Assembly (NCBI GenBank): GCA_022820805.1
Contig: JAJEEV010000046.1
Location: 1-37,311 of the forward strand
Source of the DNA: Acidimicrobiia bacterium
GTDB lineage: Bacteria > Actinomycetota > Acidimicrobiia > Acidimicrobiales > Aldehydirespiratoraceae
DNA: 37,311 nt
Direction: 5' to 3'
The position numbers were made by a program, and so were the translations under genes. The notes under the pieces are model-generated. The model did no database searches. It was given only the letters and a program-made list of their open reading frames with translations, and was not told the DNA's origin. Positions 7,817 through 17,217 of the stretch are shown in pieces (the stretch's first letter is position 1; the number at the start of each line of letters is the position of its first letter).

Positions 7817-9460
7817 TCATGATCCCCTTGTCAGCACGACGGTTGTCTCGGCCGGGACGGATATCGCTTCGCTCGTCGCGCTGTCGAGACGGCTGCCTTG
7901 TCGGTTCGCGAAGACGGGCTGCCATCCCGGTGAGCCCAGGCTGACGTGGGTGCGGTGATCGGACAGGTTGGCGACCAGCGCGATCGAGCCGCGTCGCAGC
8001 GCGGCCACCAGCGGGTCGGAGGTCTCGATCCATTCGAGTGGCGCCCGCCACATGTCGGGATGCTTCCGGCGCAGGGCCAGCAGGCTGCGGTAGCGGTGTA
8101 TCGGCGCGTCTGGGTCGGCCCGCTGGCCGGCCACTGTCTGTTGCGGTGGGCGGGGCTCCGAATCGATCCACGGGTCGCTGGTGGAGAAGCCGTTATGGGG
8201 GCTGGTGTCCCAGGGCATGGGCGTGCGGCAGCCGTCCCGGCCGTGGATGGCGCCCGCGGTCTCGACCGGCACCGGATCGTAGGTGCCGTGGCGCAACGTT
8301 CCGTCGGTCAGGCCGAGTTCCTCACCTTGGTACAGGAACGGCGTGCCGCCGACTGCCATGAACAGGGTGGTGACCGCCAGGGCTCGCTGGGCTCCTACCT
8401 CGCCGCCGCCGAAGCGGCTGGCGGGTCGGGGCCGGTCGTGGTTGCTCAGTACCCAGGAGACGCCCTGCGGTAGCCCTTCGTGCATCACCCGCACCATCTT
8501 CAGGAGCGCCTCTGGTGACCAGCCGGCTCGGGCCGCCCACAGCAGGAAGCCCTGATCCAGCACTCCGGGGGCGACGTAGTGGGACATGCGGTCGGGCCAG
8601 GGCGCGTCGACCTCGCCGAGCAGCATTACTTGTCGAGGGGCGCAGATGTGGTTCCAGCGCCGGTAGATGTCGGTGGTCTCGGTCTGGTACATGTCGTAGC
8701 GGTGCTCGAACGCGTCGAAGACCTCAAAGGGGTGCATTCCGTCGGCAAGGGGAGCGATCTGCGGGTTGTCTCGCAGTTCGGTGTCCTTGAACAAGCCGTG
8801 GGCCACGTCGACGCGGAAGCCGTCCACCCCGCGGTCGATCCAGAAATGCAGGATCGACTCGAAGTCCTCTCGGACCACCGGATTGCGCCAGTTGAGGTCG
8901 GGCTGCTCGGGCAGGAACAGGTGGCACCAGTACTGTCCGGACTGCTCATCCAGGGTCCAGGCCGGTCCTCCGAAATGGCTGCGCCAGTTGTTGGGAGGGC
9001 GTCCGCCGGGTCCTGGGTCGGCCCACAGGTAGCGGTGCCGTTCGGGGCCGTCGGGGTCGCGCCGGGCGCTCGCGAACCACCGGTGCTTGATCGACGTGTG
9101 GTTGGGAACGATGTCGACGATCACGCGCAGGCCCCGCTGATGGGCCGCGCTGACCAGGGTGTCGAAGTCCTGGAGCGATCCGTGGTGTGGGGCCACCGCG
9201 CGGTAGTCGCTCACGTCGTAGCCGTGGTCGTGCCCCGGGGACGGGTAGAAGGGGGTGAGCCACAGCGCGTCGACTCCGAGCCAGCTCAGGTAGTCGAGCC
9301 GGCTGGTGATGCCCGCTAGATCGCCGATGCCGTCACCGTCGGAGTCGGCGAACGAGCGCACGTAGATCTCGTAGCCCACCGCGCCACGCCACCAAGGTTC
9401 GGTGCTGCCCAAGCCGGAGCGTCCTGGTTCTGGAGTGCCGCGGTTCGCGTTCTGTTCCAA
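7817..9460 (-). CDS. GH13 alpha-glucosidase / oligo-1,6-glucosidase
   Basis: This 547-residue enzyme should hydrolyse alpha-linked glucosides, probably small oligosaccharides in the cytoplasm since no signal peptide is seen. GH13 landmarks occur in order: VGYEIYVRSFADSDGDGIGD at the N-terminus, DIVPNHTS (region I), GFRVDVAHG with the nucleophile Asp (about 217), LLGEVDAP with the acid Glu (about 283), and LSNHDRPR (about 341). The length fits the oligo-1,6-glucosidase/alpha-glucosidase subfamilies. Exact specificity cannot be read from sequence. The start is TTG, with AGGTGA six bases upstream. A LacI-type operator and a TTGACA/TAGACT promoter precede it, so it is probably repressed in the absence of sugar. 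Confidence 0.9.
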   Translation of the reverse strand: MEQNANRGTPEPGRSGLGSTEPWWRGAVGYEIYVRSFADSDGDGIGDLAGITSRLDYLSWLGVDALWLTPFYPSPGHDHGYDVSDYRAVAPHHGSLQDFDTLVSAAHQRGLRVIVDIVPNHTSIKHRWFASARRDPDGPERHRYLWADPGPGGRPPNNWRSHFGGPAWTLDEQSGQYWCHLFLPEQPDLNWRNPVVREDFESILHFWIDRGVDGFRVDVAHGLFKDTELRDNPQIAPLADGMHPFEVFDAFEHRYDMYQTETTDIYRRWNHICAPRQVMLLGEVDAPWPDRMSHYVAPGVLDQGFLLWAARAGWSPEALLKMVRVMHEGLPQGVSWVLSNHDRPRPASRFGGGEVGAQRALAVTTLFMAVGGTPFLYQGEELGLTDGTLRHGTYDPVPVETAGAIHGRDGCRTPMPWDTSPHNGFSTSDPWIDSEPRPPQQTVAGQRADPDAPIHRYRSLLALRRKHPDMWRAPLEWIETSDPLVAALRRGSIALVANLSDHRTHVSLGSPGWQPVFANRQGSRLDSATSEAISVPAETTVVLTRGS

Positions 9461-9528
9461 CGGTCGTCACCTGCGTTTCCCGGGCGAGCAGCCCAAAAGA
9501 AGGGGCTAAGCCGGCTGCAACTAGTGGA

Positions 9529-9571
9529 GTAAGCGCTTACGTTAGTCTATCCGCCAACTCCGGGGTGTCAA
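9529..9571 (-). promoter_or_regulatory. LacI-regulated promoter of the alpha-glucosidase gene
   Basis: On the minus strand -35 TTGACA (9571-9566), a 16-base spacer and -10 TAGACT (9549-9544) are followed by the perfect 12-bp palindrome GTAAGCGCTTAC (9540-9529). The palindrome covers the expected transcription start. The same palindrome occurs in the same position at two other promoters in this window. Because the site lies between divergent genes, it could also affect the mannosidase gene, for which I see no clear promoter. Confidence 0.8.
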
Positions 9572-9639
9572 GTCAAGAGATACAACCTTGAGCAGCCAGA
9601 CCGGGGTTAGCTGTCGTCAGCGTCTTGGAGGTGGTGCCA

Positions 9640-12600
9640 GTGCACGATCGATCGAAGGGCACGATTGCCAGGGCTGATCGGGCCCTCCGCGAGCGGATAC
9701 GCACCGCGGTTGATCGCCCGCTCAGCCCGGTGAAGGTCGAGGCCCGCCACCTTGGGGGCGAGCCTGAGCCGTTCCTCGCGGCCGCGGCCGGGCCGTTCGA
9801 ACCGGTTGCGCCCGGGGACCGGTGGGGGGCTCCCTGGCGCACTACGTGGTTCCGGTTGATCGCGGATGCGCCCGCCGAAGTCGGTGACCTGACGCTGGTG
9901 ATCAACATCGGCTACGACGAGGACGAATGGGGGGGATTCGTGGCCGAGGGGATGATCTTCGACGAGACGGGGCAGGCCCTTCAGGGACTTCACCCGCGCC
10001 GCAGCACCCTGGACCTGGGCGGGATCGAGCCGGGCTCGGCCAAGATCTGGTATGTCGAGGCGGCGGCCAATCCGGCCATCGCCCTCGATCATCGCCCCAC
10101 CGTCCTCGGCCGCCTCCAGACCGTCGGCGACACGCCGCTGTATCGCTTCGGCGGAGCGTGCCTGGCGCGCCGGGACCGGACGGTGTGGTCGCTGGCGCTC
10201 GATGTGGAGTTCCTGCTGGAGTTGGTCGACGGGCTGGAGGCCTACGATCCCCGACGGGCCCGGATCGTGAGCGCGCTGGATGCGGCCATGAACGCTCTCG
10301 ACGCCGGCCCGGTCGCCCATTCGGCACCGGCCGCGGCGGCCGCGCTCGCTCCCGTTCTCGGGGCGCGGGCGTCGGCCTCCGCGCATCGGGTGATCGCCGT
10401 CGGCCACGCCCACATCGACCATGCCTGGCTGTGGCCAATCCGCGAGACCGTGCGCAAGTGCCATCGCACATTCACCTCGGTGGAGGCGATGATGGAGCGA
10501 GAGCCAGGGTTCGTCTTCGCGGCGTCGCAGGCTGCGCAGTACCAGATGGTCGCCGACACCGACGCCGGCCTGTTCTGCCGGATCCGCGCCCGCGTCGAGT
10601 CGGGCCAATGGTTCCCCGTCGGGGGCCAGTGGGTCGAGGCCGACGCCAACCTTCCCTGCGGGGAGTCTCTTATCCGGCAGTTCGTCCACGGCCAGCGAGC
10701 CTTCGAGTCGTGGTTCGGGCGCCGCAGCGACATCGCGTGGATACCAGACGTGTTCGGTTATCCAGCGTCGCTGCCGCAGATCTTCCGTCTCGGCGGCTGC
10801 CACCGGTTCGTCACCCAGAAGATGTCGTGGAGCCAGCAGAACCGCTTCCCTCATCACACCTTCAACTGGACCGGCATTGACGGATCGACTGTCCTGACGC
10901 ACTTCCCGCCGGTGGACACCTACTGCGCGGAGTTGAGGCCGGCCGAGCTGGTGCATGCGCAGCGCAACTTCGTCGAGTCGGAGTGGAGCCGCTGGTCGTT
11001 GGTCCCCTACGGCCATGGTGATGGCGGCGGCGGACCGACCCCGGAGATGCTCCATCGAGCCCGCCGCGGGGCCGACCTCGAGGGGATCCCCCGAGTTCAG
11101 CTCGGCACCCCGCGCGACCTCTTCGAGGAGGTGGAGGCCGAGATCTCCGCGGGAGCCGAGCCGCCGGAGGTGGTCGGCGAGTTGTACTTGGAGCTCCATC
11201 GCGGCACCTACACCTCCCAGCTGCGAACCAAGGACGGCAACCGCCGAGCCGAGCGGCTGCTTCGGGAACTGGAACTCGTCGCTGCGCTGGCAGCGCCCGA
11301 TGACGCCCTGCTGGAGCGGCTCGACGGATGGTGGAAGGAGGTCCTGACCCACCAGTTTCACGACATCCTGCCCGGATCGTCGATCGGGTGGGTCCACGAC
11401 GAGACCGAAGCCGCTCTGGCCCGCGTGGCCCACGAGGTCGACACAGCGGTTGGTGGCCTTCTCGGCGACTTGGCACCGGGCGGCGCCTCGGTGCTGAATG
11501 TCCGCACCTGCGACGCCGACGAGGTTGTGATCGTCGATTCACCCCTCAACGGACTCGAGTGCCAAGCGCTCGCCGACGGCCGCCACGGAGTGCATCTCGC
11601 GGCGCGAGCCCTCGGTGTGAGTCCGGCCGTACCGGAGGACAGCCTGAAGCCGGGACGCCCAGTCACCGCCGACGAGCGTGCCATGGCCAACCAGCACCTG
11701 AACATCGCCCAGCAAGCCGGCGAGATCGTCTCCATAGTCGACCGCCACCACGGCAGGGAACTGCTGGCCGCACCGATCGGCCTGGAGCTCGCGTCCGACA
11801 TTCCGACCTCCTACGACGCTTGGGACATCGATCCGTGGACCCGCGACGGCGGGCAGCGGATCGCTCCGACGGGCGTGAGGCTGCGAGACTCCGGACCCCT
11901 AGTCGCCCAATGGGAGAGCGCCTACGAGTTCGGGGCGTCGTCGGCGACGATGGTCTACCGCCTCTGCCGCGGCAGCCGCCGTCTCGAGGTCGAGATCGAC
12001 GTTGACTGGGCCGAACGCGAGAGACTGCTGTCGCTGGTTGTCCCCCTCGACGTTCACGCCGACAACGCTTCGTGCGGAATCCAGTTCGGGCACATCCGTC
12101 GACCCACCCACCGGTCCACGTCGTGGGACGCGGCCAAGTTCGAGGTGTGCGCTCACCGCTTCGTGGACCTGAGCGAACCTTCCTTCGGCGTGGCCGTGCT
12201 CGACGACGGCCGCTACGGGCACGCCTTCGACGGATCGACGGTCCGGGTCTCGCTGGTCCGCGGCGCCCGGTACCCCGACCCCGACGCCGACCTGGGCCGT
12301 CACCGCGTCCGGATAGGCATCCTCCCCCACGGCGTGGGCCTGGCCGACGTCGTCCGCGAGGCCGAGGCCATGTGGCACCCCCTGCGCGTCCATTCCTCGG
12401 GAGGCTCGGGAGCGTCGGACCGCGTCGCTCTGCGGGGCCGGGGGATCGAGGTCGACGCGGTCAAGCCGGCCGACGACGGCTCCGGTGACGTGGTCATCCG
12501 CTGCCACGAGGCGCTCGGTGATCGCTCCGTGCTGTCCATCGACGACATCGAGCGAGCCTGGATCGTGCCGATCACCGAGGAGCACGGCGAGGAACTGCCC

Positions 12601-12672
12601 ATCGTCGACGGATCACTGACCACGACCCTCAAGCCGTTCGAGATCTGCACCCTGCGGGTCTCCCGCACCTGA
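9640..12672 (+). CDS. GH38 alpha-mannosidase
   Basis: This protein of about 1,010 residues should be a retaining, metal-dependent alpha-mannosidase. The GH38 catalytic domain starts at GHAHIDHAWLWP (residues 255-266), with the His-x-Asp metal ligands (H258, D260). It contains WIPDVFGY with the nucleophile Asp370, and a later LTHFPP segment. An N-terminal domain (1-250) and C-terminal beta domains complete the usual GH38 layout. I prefer the GTG at 9640 because GGAGG sits eight bases upstream. A TTG at 9625 would start before that ribosome site. No signal peptide is seen, so it likely acts on imported oligosaccharides. It is divergent from the alpha-glucosidase and convergent with the ABC permeases. 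Confidence 0.9.
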   Translation: MHDRSKGTIARADRALRERIRTAVDRPLSPVKVEARHLGGEPEPFLAAAAGPFEPVAPGDRWGAPWRTTWFRLIADAPAEVGDLTLVINIGYDEDEWGGFVAEGMIFDETGQALQGLHPRRSTLDLGGIEPGSAKIWYVEAAANPAIALDHRPTVLGRLQTVGDTPLYRFGGACLARRDRTVWSLALDVEFLLELVDGLEAYDPRRARIVSALDAAMNALDAGPVAHSAPAAAAALAPVLGARASASAHRVIAVGHAHIDHAWLWPIRETVRKCHRTFTSVEAMMEREPGFVFAASQAAQYQMVADTDAGLFCRIRARVESGQWFPVGGQWVEADANLPCGESLIRQFVHGQRAFESWFGRRSDIAWIPDVFGYPASLPQIFRLGGCHRFVTQKMSWSQQNRFPHHTFNWTGIDGSTVLTHFPPVDTYCAELRPAELVHAQRNFVESEWSRWSLVPYGHGDGGGGPTPEMLHRARRGADLEGIPRVQLGTPRDLFEEVEAEISAGAEPPEVVGELYLELHRGTYTSQLRTKDGNRRAERLLRELELVAALAAPDDALLERLDGWWKEVLTHQFHDILPGSSIGWVHDETEAALARVAHEVDTAVGGLLGDLAPGGASVLNVRTCDADEVVIVDSPLNGLECQALADGRHGVHLAARALGVSPAVPEDSLKPGRPVTADERAMANQHLNIAQQAGEIVSIVDRHHGRELLAAPIGLELASDIPTSYDAWDIDPWTRDGGQRIAPTGVRLRDSGPLVAQWESAYEFGASSATMVYRLCRGSRRLEVEIDVDWAERERLLSLVVPLDVHADNASCGIQFGHIRRPTHRSTSWDAAKFEVCAHRFVDLSEPSFGVAVLDDGRYGHAFDGSTVRVSLVRGARYPDPDADLGRHRVRIGILPHGVGLADVVREAEAMWHPLRVHSSGGSGASDRVALRGRGIEVDAVKPADDGSGDVVIRCHEALGDRSVLSIDDIERAWIVPITEEHGEELPIVDGSLTTTLKPFEICTLRVSRT

Positions 12673-12680
12673 CCTGCGGG
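12662..12680 (+). terminator. Hairpin over the mannosidase stop codon (possible terminator)
   Basis: CCCGCA (12662-12667) pairs with TGCGGG (12675-12680) around a seven-base loop that contains the TGA stop. It lies in the 48-bp convergent gap before the permease stop. No T-run follows, so termination is uncertain. Confidence 0.3.
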
Positions 12681-12720
12681 TTACGAGCGCGGCCAGCGGC
12701 ACACCTCGTCGCACCCCGGA

Positions 12721-13629
12721 TCAGCCCTTGACCGCGCCCGCGGTTATCCCGCGGACGAAGAACCGCTGAAGCGTGAAGAAGACGATGATCGGCACGACCA
12801 TGGAGACGAACGCGCCGGCGGCCAGCAGGTTGAACTCGTTGCCGTACTGGCCCAACAGGTTCCGTATGCCGACCGTGAGCGGGAACTTCTCGGGTGTCTG
12901 GAGGAAGACGATGGCGTTCATCAGGTCGTTCCACACCCACACGAACTGGAAGATCCCCAGCGCCGCGATGGCGGGCATCGACAGCGGCAGGATCATCTTG
13001 GTGAAGATCCGCAGATCGGACGCGCCGTCGACTCGGGCCGACTCGATGAGATCGCGGGGGATGTCGGCCATGAAGTTCCGCAGCAGGAAGATGGCGAACG
13101 GCAGGCCGTAGGCGGTGTGGGCGAGCCAGATGCCGGTGAAGCTGCCGGTCATGTCGAGACTGTTGAAGATCTTCAGCACCGGAACCCAGGTGACTTGCAG
13201 CGGAACGACCAGCAAGGCGACGACGCCGAGGAATATCCAGTCGCGGCAGCGGAAGTCGAGCCAGGCGAATGCGTAGGCCGCGAAGGCCGCGACAGTGATC
13301 GGAAAGATCGTGCCCGGCACCGAGATGATCACCGTGTTGACGAAGTTGTCCGAGAAGCCGGGCGGGGGCAGGCCGGAGGAGTTCAGGACCTGGTCGTAGT
13401 TGTCAAGCGTGAAGCCGCCCTCCCACAGCTCCCACCAGCCGTGCTGGGAGCTGGCCGCCCGGGTACGGAACGACGTGACCAGCAGGCCCAGCGACGGAAT
13501 GAGCCACAGCAGCGCCACCACGACCAGCACGACGCGAACCCCGCCGCGGGTGATGACGTGGGTGAGCCGGCCGGAGAGTGTCACCGGAATCGCGGGGTTG
13601 ACGCGGCCGGGCGCGGCCACGTCGGTCAT
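12721..13629 (-). CDS. ABC sugar transporter permease (MalG type)
   Basis: This 302-residue inner-membrane permease has about six hydrophobic helices. The EAA loop (ESARVDGASDLRIFTKMILP) marks binding-protein-dependent sugar importers of the MalG/CUT1 class and would contact the ATPase. I chose the ATG at 13629 because it overlaps the stop of the MalF-type gene as ATGA; a longer frame to 13668 exists. It is the last gene of the binding protein-permease-permease operon. No ATPase gene lies nearby, so a shared MsmK/UgpC-type ATPase elsewhere in the genome is expected. The substrate is inferred from the neighbouring glucosidase and mannosidase. Confidence 0.9.
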   Translation of the reverse strand: MTDVAAPGRVNPAIPVTLSGRLTHVITRGGVRVVLVVVALLWLIPSLGLLVTSFRTRAASSQHGWWELWEGGFTLDNYDQVLNSSGLPPPGFSDNFVNTVIISVPGTIFPITVAAFAAYAFAWLDFRCRDWIFLGVVALLVVPLQVTWVPVLKIFNSLDMTGSFTGIWLAHTAYGLPFAIFLLRNFMADIPRDLIESARVDGASDLRIFTKMILPLSMPAIAALGIFQFVWVWNDLMNAIVFLQTPEKFPLTVGIRNLLGQYGNEFNLLAAGAFVSMVVPIIVFFTLQRFFVRGITAGAVKG

Positions 13630-14576
13630 CCGGCGTCCGCCTTGCGGATCTGGCGCATCTGCCGCCACATCATCGGCACCATCAGGATCAGCAACAGCAC
13701 GGCGGCGGCGGAGCCGTAACCGGCCTTGTTGTTGGTGAAGATCTCCCAGTACACCGTGAACCCGACGATGCGGCTGCTGAAGCCGGGCCCGCCGCTGCTC
13801 ATCACGAGGACCAGGTCGATGGCCTTAAGCGCGTTGATGATCATCGTCACTGCGACCACGATCAGCGGTCCCTTCATCTGTGGCAGCGACACGCGCCAGA
13901 ACGCCTGCCACGCGTTGGCGCCGTCGAGGGACGCGGCCTCGTGAACCTCTTCGGGAAGCGCCTTGTAGGCCGCGGTCAGGATCGTCATCGCCAGCGAGGT
14001 CCACACCCAGATCCCGGCCACGATGATCGCGAGACTCGCGGTGTTCGGCTCGCCCAACCACGCGTAGGGTTCGAGGCCGAGCGCCTGCCGGCCCGCGTTC
14101 AGCATGCCGATGTTGGGGTTGGTCGCGTAGACCAGCCGGAACACGACCGAAGCGGCGGTGAACGAGATCACCAGCGGCAGGAACACGATCGCCTTGGGCA
14201 GCCTCTCGTAGCGCACCTTGTCGGCGAGCACGGCCACCAACAGGCCCATGGCGATGACGCCGCCGGTGAACAGGACCACCCACACGGCGCTGTTGAACAG
14301 TGCCGACCAGGCCGGCCACGCGGTCTTCAAGAAGGCGGGGTCGTCGGTCAGCAGGCGCTGGTAGTTGGCCAGCCCCACGAACTCTCGGGTGGGCCTGATG
14401 ATCGAACCCTTGTACAGGCTGTAGTGGGTGGTCCTGATGACCGGCCACACCAGGAACACCCCGAGCAGCGCCAGGGCGGGGAGCACCCAGATCCACCCAC
14501 GGAACCGCACTCCTCCTTGCGGATCGAAACGCGGTGTTGAGGCACTCCCCGCCTCCGGCGCTGCGGCCGTGGTCAC
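13626..14576 (-). CDS. ABC sugar transporter permease (MalF/UgpA type)
   Basis: This 316-residue membrane protein has a first helix at about 26-47 (WIWVLPALALLGVFLVWPVI), further helices, and the EAA loop HEAASLDGANAWQAFWRVSLP (about residues 215-235). This is the MalF/UgpA partner of the CUT1 importer. Its stop overlaps the next permease start as ATGA, and it starts only four bases after the stop of the binding-protein gene, so all three are cotranscribed. It would form the transmembrane channel with the MalG-type partner. Confidence 0.9.
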   Translation of the reverse strand: MTTAAAPEAGSASTPRFDPQGGVRFRGWIWVLPALALLGVFLVWPVIRTTHYSLYKGSIIRPTREFVGLANYQRLLTDDPAFLKTAWPAWSALFNSAVWVVLFTGGVIAMGLLVAVLADKVRYERLPKAIVFLPLVISFTAASVVFRLVYATNPNIGMLNAGRQALGLEPYAWLGEPNTASLAIIVAGIWVWTSLAMTILTAAYKALPEEVHEAASLDGANAWQAFWRVSLPQMKGPLIVVAVTMIINALKAIDLVLVMSSGGPGFSSRIVGFTVYWEIFTNNKAGYGSAAAVLLLILMVPMMWRQMRQIRKADAG

Positions 14577-14580
14577 GGCA

Positions 14581-16008
14581 TCAATAGGCGCCGGCCGCCG
14601 CCGCCTCGATGAACTCCAGGGGGCCGTCGATGTCGTCGGGGTCGGCGATGAAGTCCTGCAGTGCGGTGAACATCGCGTCGCCGCCGACTGCTCCGGGCGC
14701 GAGGTCCGAGCCGTCGAACACGAAGATCGATGCGGCCTTGATCTGAGCGGCCTCGAGCTTCGTCAACTCGTCACCGAAGAGGTCGGCAGACACGCCCTGG
14801 TTCGGAGTGATCCGGGCTCCCGCCTCGACGGTGGCCCATACCGCGTTCGCCTCCGGCGTGGCCATGAACTCGATGAAGGCGCGCACCTCGGGACTGTTGA
14901 CCAGTCCGACCGCGAAGTCGCCGCCGCCCACGACCGGCTTGCCCCACTGCGGGTCGATCTCGGGGAACTCGAAGAACGAGTAGTCGGTGCCGCCCACGAG
15001 GTCGGGGAAGTTCTCCCGGGCGAAGTTCCCCATGAACCCGCCCTCGTAGTGCAACTCGGCGTCGCCGGCCAGCACGATGTCCCACGCGTCGATGAAGCCG
15101 GTGGAGTTGGTGCCGGCCGCCCCTCCCGCGAGACGCTCATCGGTCGGCGCGATGAGATCGCGGAACCGCTCCATGGTCTGCACGACGGTTGGATCCATCC
15201 ACGAGACCTCATGGGTGACGAACAGCTTGTTGTACATCTCGGGGCCGGCGATCCGGACGTACAGGTTCTCGAACCAGTCGGTGAGCGTCCATCCGTCCAT
15301 CCCGCCGATCGACAGCGGGACCTGGCCGTTGTCGACGTAGGCGGTGACGATGTCCAGGAGCTCGTCGAACGTGTCGGGCGTGTCATGTCCGAGAGCCTCG
15401 AGTGACGCCGGCTTGTACCAGAACGTGCTCTTCGAGTTCGACGCAGTGAGGAGGCCGTACAGCTCGCCGTTGAACGTCCCCAGGTCGAGGGTGCTCTGGG
15501 AGTAGTTGGCGTTTATGTCGGTCATGTCGACGCCGAGGTCGGCGTACGAGAACGCGACGCCGTCGTCGACGAACTGCTGAATGACGCCGGGCCGCTGGAT
15601 CAGCGCGACGTCGGGCGGGTTCCCGCCGGCGACGCGCGTCGGCAGCACGGTCGGCAGGTCGCGCTCACCGGTGTAGCTCACCGGTATCCCGGTGGCCTCG
15701 GTGAAGGCGTTCAACACCTCCAGGAAGCCGGCCTGTTCGGCGTCGCCCCACGTGGCCATGACCTCGATCTCTTCACCTCCGGCGGCCGGAGCTTCGGTGG
15801 CGGGCGTCTCCTCTTCAGGTGCTTCGGTGGCGGGCGTCTCCTCTTCATGTGCTTCGGCGGCCGGCGACTCCTCTTCAGGTGCCTCTGTGGCGGGTGCCGG
15901 TTCGACAGCCGGTTCCGGCTCGCTGCCGTCGTCGCTGCAGGCGGCGGCCATCAGGGCGACGGCGAGGAGCGGTGTCAGCCACCGCCAGGCTTTCGTGGTC
16001 TTGTGCAT
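14581..16008 (-). CDS. Sugar ABC transporter substrate-binding lipoprotein
   Basis: This 475-residue protein begins with a lipoprotein signal (KAWRWLTPLLAVALMAAAC; the lipobox Cys follows LMAA). It should be tethered outside the membrane. A low-complexity Glu/Pro/Ala/Thr linker made of EAPEEETPAT-like repeats (about 30-75) is followed by a family 1 solute-binding domain (VMATWGDAEQAGFLEVLNAF, then AGGNPPDVALIQRPG). This type binds oligosaccharides or sugars. The ATG at 16008 is preceded by AAGGGGAA; the longer frame to 16089 would run through the operator and is unlikely. It is the first gene of the importer operon under a LacI-type operator. Confidence 0.92.
   Translation of the reverse strand: MHKTTKAWRWLTPLLAVALMAAACSDDGSEPEPAVEPAPATEAPEEESPAAEAHEEETPATEAPEEETPATEAPAAGGEEIEVMATWGDAEQAGFLEVLNAFTEATGIPVSYTGERDLPTVLPTRVAGGNPPDVALIQRPGVIQQFVDDGVAFSYADLGVDMTDINANYSQSTLDLGTFNGELYGLLTASNSKSTFWYKPASLEALGHDTPDTFDELLDIVTAYVDNGQVPLSIGGMDGWTLTDWFENLYVRIAGPEMYNKLFVTHEVSWMDPTVVQTMERFRDLIAPTDERLAGGAAGTNSTGFIDAWDIVLAGDAELHYEGGFMGNFARENFPDLVGGTDYSFFEFPEIDPQWGKPVVGGGDFAVGLVNSPEVRAFIEFMATPEANAVWATVEAGARITPNQGVSADLFGDELTKLEAAQIKAASIFVFDGSDLAPGAVGGDAMFTALQDFIADPDDIDGPLEFIEAAAAGAY
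15791..15900 (-). repeat. 30-bp tandem repeats encoding the lipoprotein linker
   Basis: Three 30-bp units (15791-15820, 15821-15850, 15851-15880) and a partial fourth encode an acidic EAPEEETPAT-type linker between the lipid anchor and the sugar-binding domain. The first two units differ at one base (AGGT versus ATGT). Copy number could change by slippage and alter linker length. Confidence 0.85.
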
Positions 16009-16056
16009 CGTGTTCCCCTTCCCGGTGCTCGGCGCTTCCAGGGCTCGGATAGCTGA

Positions 16057-16100
16057 GTAAGCGCTTACGTTAAGTGTACAGACCAACACTCGGGTGTCAA
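16057..16100 (-). promoter_or_regulatory. LacI-regulated promoter of the ABC importer operon
   Basis: On the minus strand -35 TTGACA (16100-16095), a 16-base spacer and -10 TACACT (16078-16073) are followed by GTAAGCGCTTAC (16068-16057). The layout is nearly the same as at the alpha-glucosidase promoter, including the ACACCC-type bases after the -35. The operator is 49 bases before the binding-protein ATG and would block transcription when bound. The -35 is only 13 bases beyond the lacI-type gene stop. Confidence 0.82.
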
Positions 16101-16112
16101 GTCAGCTTCTCG

Positions 16113-17126
16113 TCAGCCTCTGGCTGCGGTCGTCTGGCGGATCACTAGGGGAACGTCCCAGGTGAGCTCACTGAGCGGTTCGCTGCCTGCGATCAGCTTG
16201 AGCATCTTCCTGGCGGCCGTCATGCCCATCTCACTCACGGACTGACGCATCGTGGTGAGTCCCAGCGCCTCCGCGAAGTCATGGTCGTCGAAGCCGACGA
16301 CCGAGAGCGCGTCCGGAACGGGCACCCCCGCGTTCTGGGCCGCACGCAGCGCACCGAACGCCATCTCATCGGACATGCAGAAGACCCCGGTGGGCGGTCC
16401 CGGAACCGCCAGGAGCCGCGACATCGCCTCGATCCCACTGGCGATCGACCCGTCGCCCGCGGCCACCAGACTCGGGTTGATGTCCAGGCCGGCATCGCCG
16501 AGCGCGTCGTCATAGCCCAGACGGCGCAGCCCTGACGTCGACATCGACAACTCGGCCCGCTCGGGTGCGGTGATGATTCCGATGCGCTCGTGGCCCAGGT
16601 CGATCAGGTGCTCGACGGCGCGACGCGCCGCGAGCCGGTTGTCGACGGCAAGCGATGCCGCGCCGTCGAGGCGTTCGCCGACCGCGACAACGGGCCGGTT
16701 GAAGAAGGCATCGGCCGAGTCCCCGTCGGAGCTGGCAAAGACGTCGATCAGAATCAGGCCGTCGACCCGGCGGCAGAAGGACCGCGCCTCCCTCAGGAAC
16801 CGTCGCCGGTCCGCTGGAGTGCTCATCATGAACACGAGCAGGTCGTAACCGGCCTCAGCCAGCACCGAGTGGACGCCGCCCAGGGCCCGCGACGGGAACC
16901 AGGTTCCGAACAGCGGCGCGGCCACCCCGACCGTCGAGGTTCGACCAGAAGCCAGGCTCGAGGCCTGGGGATGCAGCTCGTACCCGAGCTCGTCCGCGAT
17001 GTCGATGATCCTCTGTCGGGTCTGTGGCCCGACGCCGGGCAGGTCTCGAAGACTGCGGCTGACGGACGCGACCGACACGCCCGCGGCTGCGGCAATGTCA
17101 TCGATGGTGATCCGGTCTTGCTTCAC
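16113..17126 (-). CDS. LacI-family transcriptional repressor
   Basis: This protein of about 337 residues has an N-terminal LacI helix-turn-helix (ITIDDIAAAAGVSVASVSRS, residues 6-25), the hinge QASSLASGRTSTVGVAAP, and a periplasmic-binding-protein-like ligand domain. I prefer GTG at 17126, which has GGAAGAG six bases upstream and gives the standard family length. An ATG at 17165 is an alternative, and a longer frame to 17387 overlaps the RCC1 gene. It is the obvious candidate to bind the three GTAAGCGCTTAC sites, since LacI proteins recognise such CG-centred palindromes. It follows the RCC1-repeat gene on the same strand after about 90 bases with no clear promoter between, so it may be autoregulated through the site at 20423. 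The inducing sugar is unknown. Confidence 0.9.
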   Translation of the reverse strand: MKQDRITIDDIAAAAGVSVASVSRSLRDLPGVGPQTRQRIIDIADELGYELHPQASSLASGRTSTVGVAAPLFGTWFPSRALGGVHSVLAEAGYDLLVFMMSTPADRRRFLREARSFCRRVDGLILIDVFASSDGDSADAFFNRPVVAVGERLDGAASLAVDNRLAARRAVEHLIDLGHERIGIITAPERAELSMSTSGLRRLGYDDALGDAGLDINPSLVAAGDGSIASGIEAMSRLLAVPGPPTGVFCMSDEMAFGALRAAQNAGVPVPDALSVVGFDDHDFAEALGLTTMRQSVSEMGMTAARKMLKLIAGSEPLSELTWDVPLVIRQTTAARG

Positions 17127-17217
17127 GCCAATCTCTTCCAACCAATCACGCGAGCGGGTGTCCATGACGGTAATGCACTGCCGGGCAGCAAGGGTGCGCC
17201 CCCGGGCGTCCATGGCG

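Noticed and set aside
9607..11433. 608-residue minus-strand open frame
   Set aside because: It lies antisense to the GH38 mannosidase, whose motifs are unmistakable. The antisense translation has no recognisable domain.
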